The notes beneath the pieces are model-generated. The model saw nothing but the letters and a program-made list of their open reading frames with translations, was not told the origin of the DNA and ran no database searches. Positions 33,555 to 42,963 of a stretch of 64,000 nucleotides of DNA are shown in pieces. The translations under genes and the position numbers were made by a program. Each line of letters starts with the position of its first letter. Position 1 is the first letter of the stretch. The DNA comes from Pseudoxanthomonas spadix (lineage in GTDB: Bacteria; Pseudomonadota; Gammaproteobacteria; Xanthomonadales; Xanthomonadaceae), in the NCBI RefSeq assembly GCF_003703395.1, contig NZ_RDQN01000003.1, positions 310,001-374,000 of the forward strand, given 5' to 3'.

Positions 33555-34319
33555 ATGGCCAAGCCGCCGCTGATCGGAATTCCCACCGACCGCACCCAGA
33601 TCGGGCTGCACCCGTTTGTGGCGGTCGGCGAGAAATATGTGCGCGCGGTGGTCGATGGCGCCGGCGGGATTCCGCTGCTGTGGCCGGCGCTGAGTCCGCC
33701 GCTGGATCCGGCCGTGCTGCTGGAGACGGTCGATGGCCTGTTGTTGACCGGCGCGGTCAGCAACATCGAGCCGCATCACTATTCCGACGAGCCCAGCTGG
33801 GAGGGCAACCTGCACGACCCGGCGCGCGATGCCACCACGCTGCCGCTGGTGAGCGCAGCGCTGGCGGTCGGCGTGCCGATGCTGGCGGTCTGCCGTGGCT
33901 TCCAGGAGGTCAATGTGGCCCTGGGCGGCACCCTGCACCAGAAGGTCCACGCGGTGCCCGGCCTGATGGACCACCGCGAGGACCAGCAAGCGTCTCTGGA
34001 CGTGCAATATGGTGCAGCCCACGTCGTGAGCCTGGCCCCCGGCGGCCTGCTGGCCGCAGTTGGCGGCGCGCAGCAACAGGTCAACTCGCTGCACGGGCAG
34101 GGCATCAAGCGGCTGGCCGAGGATCTGGTTGTTGAAGCCACCGCCCCGGACGGGCTGGTCGAAGCCTTCCGCCATGGCGGCGCCACCTTCCTGCTGGGCG
34201 TGCAGTGGCATCCGGAGTGGAAGCTCACCCAGAACCCCTTTTATGCCGGCATCTTCCGTGCGTTTGGCGATGCCTGTCGCGCCCGTGCCCGTCTTCGCCG
34301 CGAGCTTGCCTTCGCATGA
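33555..34319 (+). CDS. puuD: Gamma-glutamyl-GABA hydrolase (PuuD-like class I glutamine amidotransferase)
   Basis: This 254-residue peptidase C26 enzyme hydrolyses gamma-glutamyl-GABA to glutamate and GABA. The nucleophile is C113 in AVCRGFQEVNVALGG, and the histidine is in GVQWHPEW. The opening PPLIGIPTDRTQIG and SNIEPHHY match the family. The start at 33555 (MAKPPLIG) fits. The stop overlaps the next start as ATGA (34316-34319), so it is coupled to the second puuA-like gene. Confidence 0.92.
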   Translation: MAKPPLIGIPTDRTQIGLHPFVAVGEKYVRAVVDGAGGIPLLWPALSPPLDPAVLLETVDGLLLTGAVSNIEPHHYSDEPSWEGNLHDPARDATTLPLVSAALAVGVPMLAVCRGFQEVNVALGGTLHQKVHAVPGLMDHREDQQASLDVQYGAAHVVSLAPGGLLAAVGGAQQQVNSLHGQGIKRLAEDLVVEATAPDGLVEAFRHGGATFLLGVQWHPEWKLTQNPFYAGIFRAFGDACRARARLRRELAFA

Positions 34320-35701
34320 GTCGCCGCCTGGTCCAACGCGCCACCCCGATCGAGCAGCCGGAGAATTCGCTGCGCCGCTGGCTCAAGGAGCGACGCATCA
34401 CCGAGGTCGAATGCCTGGTGCCGGACATCACCGGCATCGCCCGCGGCAAGATCATCCCGGCCGACAAGTTCAGCCACGACTACGGCACCCGCCTGCCCGA
34501 AGGCATCTTCGCCACCACCGTCACCGGCGACTATCCGGACGACTATTACGAACTGACCAGTCCGTCGGATTCGGACATGTTCCTGCGCCCGGATCCGTCC
34601 ACCGTGCGCATGGTGCCGTGGGCCGCCGATCCGACCGCGCAGGTGATCCACGACTGCTGGACCAAGGACAACGTCCCGCACGAGCTGGCCCCGCGCAACG
34701 TGCTGCGACGCGTGCTCAAGGCCTACGAGGATGCCGGGCTGCAGCCGGTGGTGGCGCCGGAGCTGGAGTTCTTCCTGGTGCAGAAGAATACCGACCCGGA
34801 TTTCCCGCTGCTGCCGCCGGCCGGCCGCTCCGGCCGTCCGGAGACCGCGCGCCAGTCGTATTCGATCGACGCGGTCAACGAGTTCGACCCGATCCTGGAC
34901 CTGATGTACGACTACTGCGATGCGATGGAACTGGACGTGGACACGCTGATCCATGAATCCGGCGCCGCCCAGCTGGAGGTCAACTTCACCCATTCCGATG
35001 CCTTGAGCCGCGCTGACCAGGTGTTCCTGTTCAAGCGCACCATGCGCGAGGCGGCGCTGCGCCACGGCATCTACGCCACCTTCCTGGCCAAGCCGATGGA
35101 GAACGAACCGGGCAGCGCCATGCACATCCACCAGAGCGTGCTGGACCGCAAGACCGGCAAGAACGTGTTCGCCGGCAAGGTGGAAGGCAAGGAGAGCAAG
35201 ACCTTCCATCACTACATCGGTGGCCTGCAGAAGTACGCGCCGCTGACCATGGCCTTCTTCGCCCCCAACGTGAATTCCTACCGGCGCCTGGCGATCGGCC
35301 AGGTCGCGCCGATCAACGTGCAGTGGGGTTACGACAACCGCACCTGCGGCCTGCGCGTGCCCAAGGACACCCTGGAGAACACCCGCGTGGAAAGCCGCTT
35401 CGCCGGCTCGGACGCCAACCCGTACCTGGCCATGGCCGCGACCCTGGCCTGCGGTCTGATGGGCATCCAGGAAAAGCTCAAGCCCACCACGCCGCTGGCG
35501 ACCAGCGCCCAGGACCTGGGTTTCGAACTGCCGCGCTCGCTGGGCGAGGCGCTGGACGAACTGGAAGCGGCGACGATGCTGCACGAGCTGCTGGGCCCGC
35601 GCTTCGTGCGCGCCTACATCTCGGTCAAGCGCAAGGAGTACGAGACCTTCTTCCGGGTGATCAGCTCGTGGGAACGGGAGTTCCTGTTGTTGAACGTGTG
35701 A
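34316..35701 (+). CDS. puuA: Second glutamine-synthetase-family gamma-glutamylpolyamine synthetase
   Basis: This 461-residue protein is another PuuA/SpuI-type ligase with VECLVPDITGIARGKII, PELEFFLVQ, GSAMHIHQSVLDRKTG, NSYRRLAIGQ and RVESRFAGSDANPYLAMAA. It is distinct from the divergent copy at 31977-33362, and the two share the fold rather than close identity. Pseudomonas has several such paralogues with different polyamine preferences, so the two may split putrescine and other amines. It is translationally coupled to puuD. Confidence 0.88.
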   Translation: MSRRLVQRATPIEQPENSLRRWLKERRITEVECLVPDITGIARGKIIPADKFSHDYGTRLPEGIFATTVTGDYPDDYYELTSPSDSDMFLRPDPSTVRMVPWAADPTAQVIHDCWTKDNVPHELAPRNVLRRVLKAYEDAGLQPVVAPELEFFLVQKNTDPDFPLLPPAGRSGRPETARQSYSIDAVNEFDPILDLMYDYCDAMELDVDTLIHESGAAQLEVNFTHSDALSRADQVFLFKRTMREAALRHGIYATFLAKPMENEPGSAMHIHQSVLDRKTGKNVFAGKVEGKESKTFHHYIGGLQKYAPLTMAFFAPNVNSYRRLAIGQVAPINVQWGYDNRTCGLRVPKDTLENTRVESRFAGSDANPYLAMAATLACGLMGIQEKLKPTTPLATSAQDLGFELPRSLGEALDELEAATMLHELLGPRFVRAYISVKRKEYETFFRVISSWEREFLLLNV

Positions 35702-35867
35702 GGGGTGGTGCTGAGTCGGTGTTCGGGAACGGCGCAGAGCAACAGCTTTTCGCGTCAGGCGCCGACGCGAGCCGCCATGGCTGCGCCGTAAAGCAACGGC
35801 AACGGCAACGGCAGATTGCATTGAATCTTTCCAACGCCTGTTCTGACCAATCAAAGAAGAAGGACTG

Positions 35868-37232
35868 ATGGACATCCAACAAACCCGCATCCTCCAGGGC
35901 CTCGATGCCGCCCACCACCTGCATCCGTTCAACGACAACGGCGCGCTGGCGGCCAAGGGCACCCGGATCCTGACCAGGGGCCTGGGCTGCTACGTCTGGG
36001 ATGCCGAGGGCAACAAGCTGCTCGATGCCTTCGCCGGGCTTTGGTGCGTCAACATCGGCTACGGGCGCAGCGAGCTGGGCGAGGCGGCGTCCAGGCAGAT
36101 GACCCAGCTGGCCTACTACAACAGCTTTTTCCAGTGCACCACCGAGCCGACGATCCGGCTGGCGGCCAAGCTGGCCGAACTGACCCCCGGCGATCTCAAC
36201 CATGCCTTCTTCGTCAATTCCGGCTCGGAAGCCAACGACACCATCCTGCGGCTGGTGCGCCATTTCTGGGCGGTGCAGGACCAGCCGCGCAAGAACATCT
36301 TCATCGGCCGCCACAACGGCTACCACGGCACCACCATGGCCGGCGCCAGCCTGGGCGGGATGAAGGGCATGCACGGCCAGGGCGGCCTGCCGATCCCCGA
36401 CATCCACCACATCGAGCCGCCGTTCTGGTTCTATGACGGCGGTGACCTGTCCGAGGACGAATATGGCCTGGTCGCCGCACGCCGGCTGGAAGACAAGATC
36501 CTGCAGCTTGGCCCCGAGCGGGTGGCCGCCTTCATCGGCGAGCCGATCATGGGCGCGATTGGCGTGTACATCCCGCCACGCACCTACTGGCCCGAAGTGG
36601 AGCGCATCTGCCGCAAGTACGACGTGCTGCTGGTGGCCGACGAGGTGATCTGCGGGTTCGGCCGCACCGGGCAATGGTTCGGCTCGCAGTATTTCGGCTT
36701 CCAGCCGGACGTCATGCCGATCGCCAAGGGCATCACCTCCGGCTACATCCCGCTGGGCGCGGCGATGTTCAACGATCGGGTGGCCGGCGTGCTCAAGGAC
36801 CAGGGCGGCGAGCTGGCCCACGGCGCCACCTATTCCGGCCATCCGGTGTGCGCGGCGGTGGCGCTGGAGAACATCCGCATCCTGCAGGAGGAGAAGATCG
36901 TCGAGACCGCGCGCGACCACATCGCCCCGTACCTGGCCCAGCGCTGGGCCGAGCTGGGCGAGCATCGGCTGGTCGGCCAGGCGCGCATCGCAGGGCTCAT
37001 GGGCGCGCTGGAACTGGTCCCGCACAAGGGCCAGCGCACAACCTTTGCCGAGCGCGGTACAGTGGGCACGCTGTGCCGCGACAACGCGTTGCGTCACGGC
37101 CTGATCCTGCGCGCCACCTATGATTCGATGCTGCTCTCGCCGCCGCTGGTGATCACCCGCGCGCAGGTGGACGAGCTGTTCGACAAGGCCTGGAAGGCGC
37201 TGGACGAGACGGCCGAGGCGATTGCAATCTGA
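35868..37232 (+). CDS. spuC: Class III aminotransferase, putrescine/polyamine-pyruvate (SpuC type)
   Basis: This 454-residue PLP enzyme resembles Pseudomonas SpuC, which transaminates putrescine or related amines with pyruvate. The N-terminal RILTRGLGCYVWDAEGNKLL, the NSGSEANDT phosphate-binding region, DEVICGFGRTG and the PLP lysine K287 (MPIAKGITSGY) are intact. AAGAAGGA precedes the start. A GABA-pyruvate or diaminopropionate role is possible. The 166 bases before it hold a short hexanucleotide run (GCAACG three times) but no gene. Confidence 0.9.
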   Translation: MDIQQTRILQGLDAAHHLHPFNDNGALAAKGTRILTRGLGCYVWDAEGNKLLDAFAGLWCVNIGYGRSELGEAASRQMTQLAYYNSFFQCTTEPTIRLAAKLAELTPGDLNHAFFVNSGSEANDTILRLVRHFWAVQDQPRKNIFIGRHNGYHGTTMAGASLGGMKGMHGQGGLPIPDIHHIEPPFWFYDGGDLSEDEYGLVAARRLEDKILQLGPERVAAFIGEPIMGAIGVYIPPRTYWPEVERICRKYDVLLVADEVICGFGRTGQWFGSQYFGFQPDVMPIAKGITSGYIPLGAAMFNDRVAGVLKDQGGELAHGATYSGHPVCAAVALENIRILQEEKIVETARDHIAPYLAQRWAELGEHRLVGQARIAGLMGALELVPHKGQRTTFAERGTVGTLCRDNALRHGLILRATYDSMLLSPPLVITRAQVDELFDKAWKALDETAEAIAI

Positions 37233-37328
37233 AGTTCCCTGGGGAGGGATCAACGCGCGAGCCGCACCGGTGTGTGGACCGCACTTCCTGTCCAACGCCC
37301 CGCATGGGGCCGCAAGTGGAGAGACGCG

Positions 37329-38474
37329 ATGAAGTTGCGATTGCTGTATGTGATGGTGGCGGCGGCGACACTGGCCGCCTGCAGTGGCGGCGACAAGGCA
37401 CCAGAGACATCGGCCGCAGGTGACCAGGAGCCGGCCGCCGGCGGCGGCTCCAAGACGGTCAACGTCTACAACTGGTCCGACTACATCGCCGAGGACACCA
37501 ATGCCAACTTCGAGAAGGCCACCGGGATCACCGTCACCTACGACGTGTTCGACAGCAACGAGGTGCTGGAGGCCAAGCTGCTGGCTGGCTCCAGCGGCTA
37601 CGACGTGGTGGTGCCCTCGCTGAACTTCCTGGGCCGCCAGATCCAGGCCGGCGTGTTCATGCCGCTGGACAAGAGCAAGATCCCCAACAGCGCCAATCTC
37701 GACCCGGAGATGATGAAGCGGATCGAGAAGCAGGACCCGGGCAACAGGTACGCCGTGCCCTACATGTGGGGGACCACCGGCATCGGCTACAACGTGGACA
37801 AGGTCAAGGCCGCCTTCGGCAACACCGATGTCGCCAACAGCTGGGACCTGGTGTTCAAGCCGGAGAACCTGGCCAAGCTCAAGGACTGCGGGGTGACCTT
37901 CCTGGATACCCCCAGCGAGATCGTGCCGATCGCGCTGAACTACTTGGGCGAGGATCCCAACAGCACCGATCCGAAGGTGATCGACAAGGCCGCCGCGCTG
38001 CTCAAGACCATCCGGCCGTCGATCAGCCAGTTCCATTCGTCCTCCTACATCGATGCGATGGCCAACGGCGATACCTGTCTTGTGGTGGGCTGGTCCGGTG
38101 ACGTGATCCAGGCGCGCGACCGCGCCGAGGAAGCGGGCAACGGGGTCAAGATCGCTTATGCGATCCCGAAGGAAGGCGCGCCGCTGTGGTTCGACATGCT
38201 GGCCATCCCCAAGGACGCCAGGAACGTGGACAACGCCTACGCCTATATCAACTACCTGCTTGATCCGCAGGTGATGGCCAACAACTCCAACTTCATCAGC
38301 TATCCCAACGCGGTTCCCAAGGCCAAGGAGTTGATGGACGAGCAGATCACCTCCGATCCGACCATCTATCCGCCACCGGAAGTGGCCGCCAAGCTGTTCA
38401 CCTTCGCAATCATTCCGCCGGAAGTGGACAAGCAGTACACCCGGCTCTGGACCGACCTGAAGACCAACAGGTAA
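37329..38474 (+). CDS. potF: Putrescine-binding lipoprotein (PotF/SpuD)
   Basis: This 381-residue substrate-binding protein has a signal with lipobox TLAAC (C18), a short Ala/Gly-rich linker and then VNVYNWSDYIAEDT, the standard PotD/PotF opening. Later segments MWGTTGIGYNVDK and VVGWSGDVIQARDRAEEAG match the polyamine-binding fold. It would capture putrescine in the periplasm for PotGHI. GGAGA lies six bases before the start at 37329. A 12-bp stem-loop follows the gene. Confidence 0.93.
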   Translation: MKLRLLYVMVAAATLAACSGGDKAPETSAAGDQEPAAGGGSKTVNVYNWSDYIAEDTNANFEKATGITVTYDVFDSNEVLEAKLLAGSSGYDVVVPSLNFLGRQIQAGVFMPLDKSKIPNSANLDPEMMKRIEKQDPGNRYAVPYMWGTTGIGYNVDKVKAAFGNTDVANSWDLVFKPENLAKLKDCGVTFLDTPSEIVPIALNYLGEDPNSTDPKVIDKAAALLKTIRPSISQFHSSSYIDAMANGDTCLVVGWSGDVIQARDRAEEAGNGVKIAYAIPKEGAPLWFDMLAIPKDARNVDNAYAYINYLLDPQVMANNSNFISYPNAVPKAKELMDEQITSDPTIYPPPEVAAKLFTFAIIPPEVDKQYTRLWTDLKTNR

Positions 38475-38480
38475 GCCGTC

Positions 38481-38508
38481 GCGGGGCAGGCCACCGGGCC
38501 TGCCCCGC
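38481..38508 (+). other. Perfect 12-bp stem-loop between potF and potG
   Basis: GCGGGGCAGGCC and GGCCTGCCCCGC pair perfectly around a 4-base loop ACCG, six bases after the potF stop. No T-run follows, so it is more likely an mRNA-stabilising or partial-termination element than a full terminator. It would favour the binding-protein message over the downstream ATPase and permeases. Confidence 0.65.
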
Positions 38509-38611
38509 GCGCCGTGCGGCAGAGGCAAGGTCTGCGCACGCACCAGGAGACGCACGCCACGCACCGCCGGCCGCACGCGCCGCGCGGCACCAGACAGCGA
38601 CGGGGACCGAC

Positions 38612-39757
38612 ATGGCAGCAGTGGAACAGCACGCGGTTTCGGGCCACGGGCCCTTGCACCTGCCCGGCGCGGAAGGCTATCTGCGCATCGAGAACGTGCG
38701 CAAGGAGTTCGACGGCTTCGTGGCGCTGGACGACATCACCCTGTCGATCCGCAAGGGCGAGATCTTCGCGCTGCTGGGCGGCTCGGGCTGCGGCAAGTCC
38801 ACGCTGCTGCGCTGCCTGGGCGGGTTCGAACATCCCACCGCCGGGCATATCTTCCTGGACGGCCAGGCGCTCAACGGCCTGCCGCCGTACGAGCGGCCGA
38901 TCAACATGATGTTCCAGTCCTACGCGCTGTTTCCGCACATGACGGTCGAACAGAACATCGCCTTCGGGCTCAAGCAGGACCGCATGTCCAGGGCCGACAT
39001 CGCCAGGCGCGTGGAGGAAATGCTGGCGCTGGTGCAGTTGAACAAGCTGGCCAGGCGCAAGCCGCACCAGCTCTCCGGCGGCCAGCAGCAGCGCGTGGCA
39101 CTGGCGCGCTCGCTGGCCAAGGGGCCCAAGCTGCTGCTGCTGGACGAGCCGATGGGCGCGCTGGACAAGAAGCTGCGCACCCTGATGCAGCTGGAGCTGG
39201 TTTCGATCATCGAAAAGACCGGGGTGACCTGCGTGATGGTCACCCACGACCAGGAAGAGGCCATGACCATGGCCACCCGCATCGCGCTGATGGATGCCGG
39301 ACGCATCCGCCAGGTCGGCCCGCCCGATGAAATCTACGAGCAGCCGGCCACCCGCTTCGCCGCCAGCTTCATCGGCTCGGTCAACATGATTGACGCGGTG
39401 ATCGACCAGGATGAGCCGGAATTTGTGACCCTGCGTTCGCCACAGCTGGAGACGGCCATCTACATCGGCCACGGCATTTCCGGTTTCGAAGGGCAGCAAG
39501 TGTCCTTCGCGGTGCGCCCGGAAAAACTCGGCATCGGCAAGGACGAACCGGCGCAGGCGCACAACAAGGCCCGCGGCGTGATCGAGGACATCGCCTATTT
39601 CGGCAGCCACTCGGTCTATCACGTCAAGCTGGCCACAGGCTTCACGATCATGGCCAACTTCGCCAACGTCCAGCGCTGGGCCAGCGAAGGCATGACCTGG
39701 GGCGACACGGTGTGGGTGTGGTGGGGCGACAACGACGGCGTGGTGCTGACCCAATGA
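38612..39757 (+). CDS. potG: Putrescine ABC transporter ATPase (PotG)
   Basis: This 381-residue ATPase has Walker A GGSGCGKST (56-64), the signature LSGGQQQRVALARSL, Walker B LLLLDEPMGALD and a switch histidine in VMVTHDQEEAM. The C-terminal third is the TOBE-like regulatory domain of the spermidine/putrescine family. It energises the PotHI permease. Its stop overlaps potH as ATGA (39754-39757). Confidence 0.95.
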   Translation: MAAVEQHAVSGHGPLHLPGAEGYLRIENVRKEFDGFVALDDITLSIRKGEIFALLGGSGCGKSTLLRCLGGFEHPTAGHIFLDGQALNGLPPYERPINMMFQSYALFPHMTVEQNIAFGLKQDRMSRADIARRVEEMLALVQLNKLARRKPHQLSGGQQQRVALARSLAKGPKLLLLDEPMGALDKKLRTLMQLELVSIIEKTGVTCVMVTHDQEEAMTMATRIALMDAGRIRQVGPPDEIYEQPATRFAASFIGSVNMIDAVIDQDEPEFVTLRSPQLETAIYIGHGISGFEGQQVSFAVRPEKLGIGKDEPAQAHNKARGVIEDIAYFGSHSVYHVKLATGFTIMANFANVQRWASEGMTWGDTVWVWWGDNDGVVLTQ

Positions 39758-40704
39758 GCGCGGCCAGCGTCTTCCACGCGCTGCGCAAGCTGACCCCCGG
39801 ACCGCGCTGGGGGGTGATCGGCATTCCCTACCTGTGGATGCTGGTGTTCTTCGCCATCCCGTTCCTGATCGTGCTGAAGATTTCCTTCGCCCGGCTGGCC
39901 ATTGCGATGCCGCCGTACACGCCGATCCTGGAAATCGACGGCGCCGAGGTCGCGCTCACGCTCAACCTGTCCAACTTCCTGCAGCTGGGCGCGCTGCAGA
40001 ACGGCTACATCGCCGCCTACTGGAGTTCGATCGAGATCGCGGCCATTGCGACCTTGCTGACCCTGCTGGTCGGCTATCCGATGGCCTACGTCATCGCCAG
40101 GCTGCCGACCTCGAGCCGCAACACCGCGATGATGCTGGTGGTGTTGCCGTCGTGGACCTCGTTCCTGATCCGGGTCTATGCGTGGATCGGCATCCTCAAG
40201 AGCAGCGGGCCGGTCGGGCGCCTGCTGGAAAGGATCGGGGTGATCGACGCGCTGCAGTCGCTGGGCTGGATCGAGGGCCGGCAGATCCTGTACACGCCGC
40301 TGGCCACTTACATCGGCATCGTCTATTGCTACCTGCCGTTCATGGTGCTGCCGCTGTACACCAACCTGGTCAAGCATGACGGGCACCTGCTTGAAGCGGC
40401 CTACGACCTGGGCGCGCGGCCCTGGAAGGCGTTCCTCAGGATCACCTTGCCGCTCTCGCGCGCCGGCATCATTGCCGGCTGCATGCTGGTGATGATCCCG
40501 GCCGTGGGCGAGTTCGTGATCCCTGAACTCCTGGGCGGCCCGGACACGCTGATGATCGGCCGGGTGCTGTGGAACGAGTTCTTCGCCAACCGCGACTGGC
40601 CGCTGGCCTCGGCAGTGGCCATCGCCATGCTGCTGCTGTTGATGATCCCGATCGTGATCTTCAACCGCGTCCAGCAGCGCCAGATCGAAGGCAGGCTGAC
40701 GTGA
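39754..40704 (+). CDS. potH: Putrescine ABC transporter permease (PotH)
   Basis: This 316-residue permease has six or so membrane helices and the cytoplasmic EAA loop in EAAYDLGARPWKAFLRITLP. It begins MSAASVFHALRKLTPGPRWG and matches PotH in length. It pairs with PotI as the putrescine channel. The start at 39754 overlaps potG, and its stop overlaps the GTG start of potI. Confidence 0.94.
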   Translation: MSAASVFHALRKLTPGPRWGVIGIPYLWMLVFFAIPFLIVLKISFARLAIAMPPYTPILEIDGAEVALTLNLSNFLQLGALQNGYIAAYWSSIEIAAIATLLTLLVGYPMAYVIARLPTSSRNTAMMLVVLPSWTSFLIRVYAWIGILKSSGPVGRLLERIGVIDALQSLGWIEGRQILYTPLATYIGIVYCYLPFMVLPLYTNLVKHDGHLLEAAYDLGARPWKAFLRITLPLSRAGIIAGCMLVMIPAVGEFVIPELLGGPDTLMIGRVLWNEFFANRDWPLASAVAIAMLLLLMIPIVIFNRVQQRQIEGRLT

Positions 40705-41546
40705 GCATGGTCGGACGTGCGCGCTGGCCGAGCTGGATCATCCTGGGTCTGGGATTTGCCTTCCTGTACCTGCCGGTGCTGCTGTTGATGCTGTGGAGCG
40801 TCAACAGCTCGCGCCTGGCCACGGTGTGGGCGGGGTTTTCGTTCAAGTGGTACGGCGAGCTGCTGCGCGATGCGTCGATGCTGGAGGCGGCCTGGGTCAG
40901 CCTGCGCATCGCGTTCTGGACGGCCTGCGCTTCGGTGGTGCTGGGGACCCTGGCGGCGCTGGTGATGACGCGCATGCGCCGCTTCCCCGGCAAGACCCTG
41001 TTTGGCGGGTTGATCACCGCGCCGCTGGTCATGCCCGATGTGATCATTGGCCTGTCGATGCTGCTGATGTTCGTCTCGCTGGGTGATCTGTTCCATTTCC
41101 AGCCCAAGGGCATGCTCTCGATCTGGATCGCCCATACCACCTTCGCGCTGGCGTTCGTCACCGTGGTGGTGTCCTCGCGCATGGCCGAGCTGGACAAGTC
41201 GCTGGAAGAGGCCGCGATGGACCTGGGCGCCAACCGGATCAAGGTGTTCTTTCTGATCACCCTGCCGATCATCGCCCCGGCCCTGGTGTCCGGCTGGCTG
41301 CTGGCCTTCACCCTGTCGCTGGACGACGTGGTGATCGCCAGCTTCGTCTCCGGTCCCAGCTCGACCACGCTGCCGGTGAAAGTGTTTTCCTCGGTGCGCC
41401 TGGGGCTGAGCCCCAAGATCAACGCGCTGGCCACGTTGATGATTGCCATCGTCTCGGTCTGCGCCTTCATCGGCTGGTGGCTGATGTCGCGCAGCGAAAA
41501 GCGCCGCCGGCGGGACATTCAGCTGGCACTGCAGGAACATGATTGA
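40701..41546 (+). CDS. potI: Putrescine ABC transporter permease (PotI)
   Basis: This 281-residue permease has about six membrane helices and the EAA loop EEAAMDLGANRIKVFFLITL. The GTG at 40701 forms a GTGA overlap with the potH stop; an ATG at 40707 is an equally plausible start six bases later. It is the last gene of the potFGHI unit. The next 160 bases carry no gene. Confidence 0.93.
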   Translation: MSMVGRARWPSWIILGLGFAFLYLPVLLLMLWSVNSSRLATVWAGFSFKWYGELLRDASMLEAAWVSLRIAFWTACASVVLGTLAALVMTRMRRFPGKTLFGGLITAPLVMPDVIIGLSMLLMFVSLGDLFHFQPKGMLSIWIAHTTFALAFVTVVVSSRMAELDKSLEEAAMDLGANRIKVFFLITLPIIAPALVSGWLLAFTLSLDDVVIASFVSGPSSTTLPVKVFSSVRLGLSPKINALATLMIAIVSVCAFIGWWLMSRSEKRRRRDIQLALQEHD

Positions 41547-41706
41547 CAAGAAGTGGGACTTCGAGTTTCACTTTCACAACGTCATGCGGTTGTCGTGATC
41601 TAGCATCCGGCGGCGTATTTGCACGGCATTGAGGCCGGCATCTCGGCCGCCCGGTGCCTGGTGCAGGTCGGGCCCATACCCATCCCACCCAGCAGGACCT
41701 GCCGCC

Positions 41707-42963
41707 TTGAGCCAACACGAAGACGACGACCACAACGACCAGGCACGCGCCCGGGACAAGGATCGAGGCAAGGATCAAGGCAGGGATCAAGGCAGGGATA
41801 ACGGGCAGGGCGGGGCTGACGGCCAGGCGGGTGGCGCGGACAAGGACGGTCCTGGAAAGCCTTCGCCGCTGAAGAATCCGAAAGTGAAATGGACCCTGAT
41901 CGTGGCCGGCATCGTGGCCCTGGTGCTGCTGATTGCCTGGCTGGTCTACCACCTGCTGGTCGGCCGCTACCTGCAGGAAACCAACGATGCCTACCTGCAG
42001 GCCGATTCGGTCGCCGTGGCGCCGCGGGTCAATGGCTACGTCACTGCGATCTACGTGCAGGACCACGCCTGGGTGAAGGCCGGCCAGCCACTGCTGCAGA
42101 TCGACGACCGCACCTATCGCGCGCAGCTGGAACAGGCCCAGGCCGCCGTGGCCCTGCGCCAGGCCGACATCGAGGCCGCCCAGGCCGGCCTGGACGGTTA
42201 CCGTGCCCAGCTGGCGCAGTCGCGTACCCAGGTCACCTCGGCCGCGGTCCAGCTGAAGTTCGCCAATGCCGAGGTCGCCCGCTTCGCGCCGCTGGCCGCC
42301 TCCGGCGCCGACACCCACGAGCACCAGGAGCAGCTGCAGCAGCAGCGCGACCAGGCCAAGGCCCAGTACGAGGCGGCCATGGCCCAGGTCACCAGCGCGC
42401 AGAGCCAGATCGCCGCGGGCGAGGCGCAGCTGGAGCAGGCCCGGGCCGGTCTGAAGCAGGCCCAGGCCAACGTCGACCAGGCCCAGGTGGCGGTGGAGGA
42501 CACCCACCTGAAGGCTGCCATCGACGGTCGGGTGGGCGACAAGACCGTGCAGGTCGGCCAGTTCCTTGGTGCCGGCACGCGCACCATGACCATCGTGCCC
42601 ATCCATGCGCTGTACCTGACCGCCAACTACAAGGAAACCCAGGTCGGACTGATGCGCGAAGGCCAGCCGGTGGAGATCGAAGTGGACGCGCTGCCCGGGG
42701 TCAGCCTGCAGGGCCATGTGCAGAGCCTCTCGCCCGGCACCGGCGCGCAGTTCGCACTGCTGCCGCCGGAAAACGCCACCGGCAACTTCACCAAGGTCGT
42801 GCAGCGGGTGCCGGTGCGCATCCGCGTCGAAGCCGGTCCAGAGGCGCGCAAGGTGCTGGTGCCGGGCATGTCGGTGATCGCCACGGTCGATACGCGCTCG
42901 GCCAGGGACGCCAGGGAGCGCACCGAGGACGAAGCCGAACGTCAGGACGCCGCACGCCCGTGA
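41707..42963 (+). CDS. emrA: EmrA-like membrane fusion protein
   Basis: This roughly 418-residue HlyD-family adaptor has one N-terminal membrane helix (WTLIVAGIVALVLLIAW), then a biotinyl/lipoyl-like part (ADSVAVAPRVNGYVTAIYV), a long coiled-coil hairpin and the closing DKTVQVGQFLGAGTRTM region. The TTG at 41707 is chosen because AGGA lies about 9 bases upstream and it avoids an unrelated Pro-rich extension. About 50 residues before the helix are a low-complexity charged tail (KDRGKDQGRDQGRDNGQ). It links EmrB to the outer-membrane channel. Confidence 0.85.
   Translation: MSQHEDDDHNDQARARDKDRGKDQGRDQGRDNGQGGADGQAGGADKDGPGKPSPLKNPKVKWTLIVAGIVALVLLIAWLVYHLLVGRYLQETNDAYLQADSVAVAPRVNGYVTAIYVQDHAWVKAGQPLLQIDDRTYRAQLEQAQAAVALRQADIEAAQAGLDGYRAQLAQSRTQVTSAAVQLKFANAEVARFAPLAASGADTHEHQEQLQQQRDQAKAQYEAAMAQVTSAQSQIAAGEAQLEQARAGLKQAQANVDQAQVAVEDTHLKAAIDGRVGDKTVQVGQFLGAGTRTMTIVPIHALYLTANYKETQVGLMREGQPVEIEVDALPGVSLQGHVQSLSPGTGAQFALLPPENATGNFTKVVQRVPVRIRVEAGPEARKVLVPGMSVIATVDTRSARDARERTEDEAERQDAARP

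Noticed and set aside
35661-38576. Long minus-strand frame (971 codons) opposite spuC and potF
   Set aside because: Same reason: antisense composition and no domain, while the plus-strand genes carry clear family motifs.
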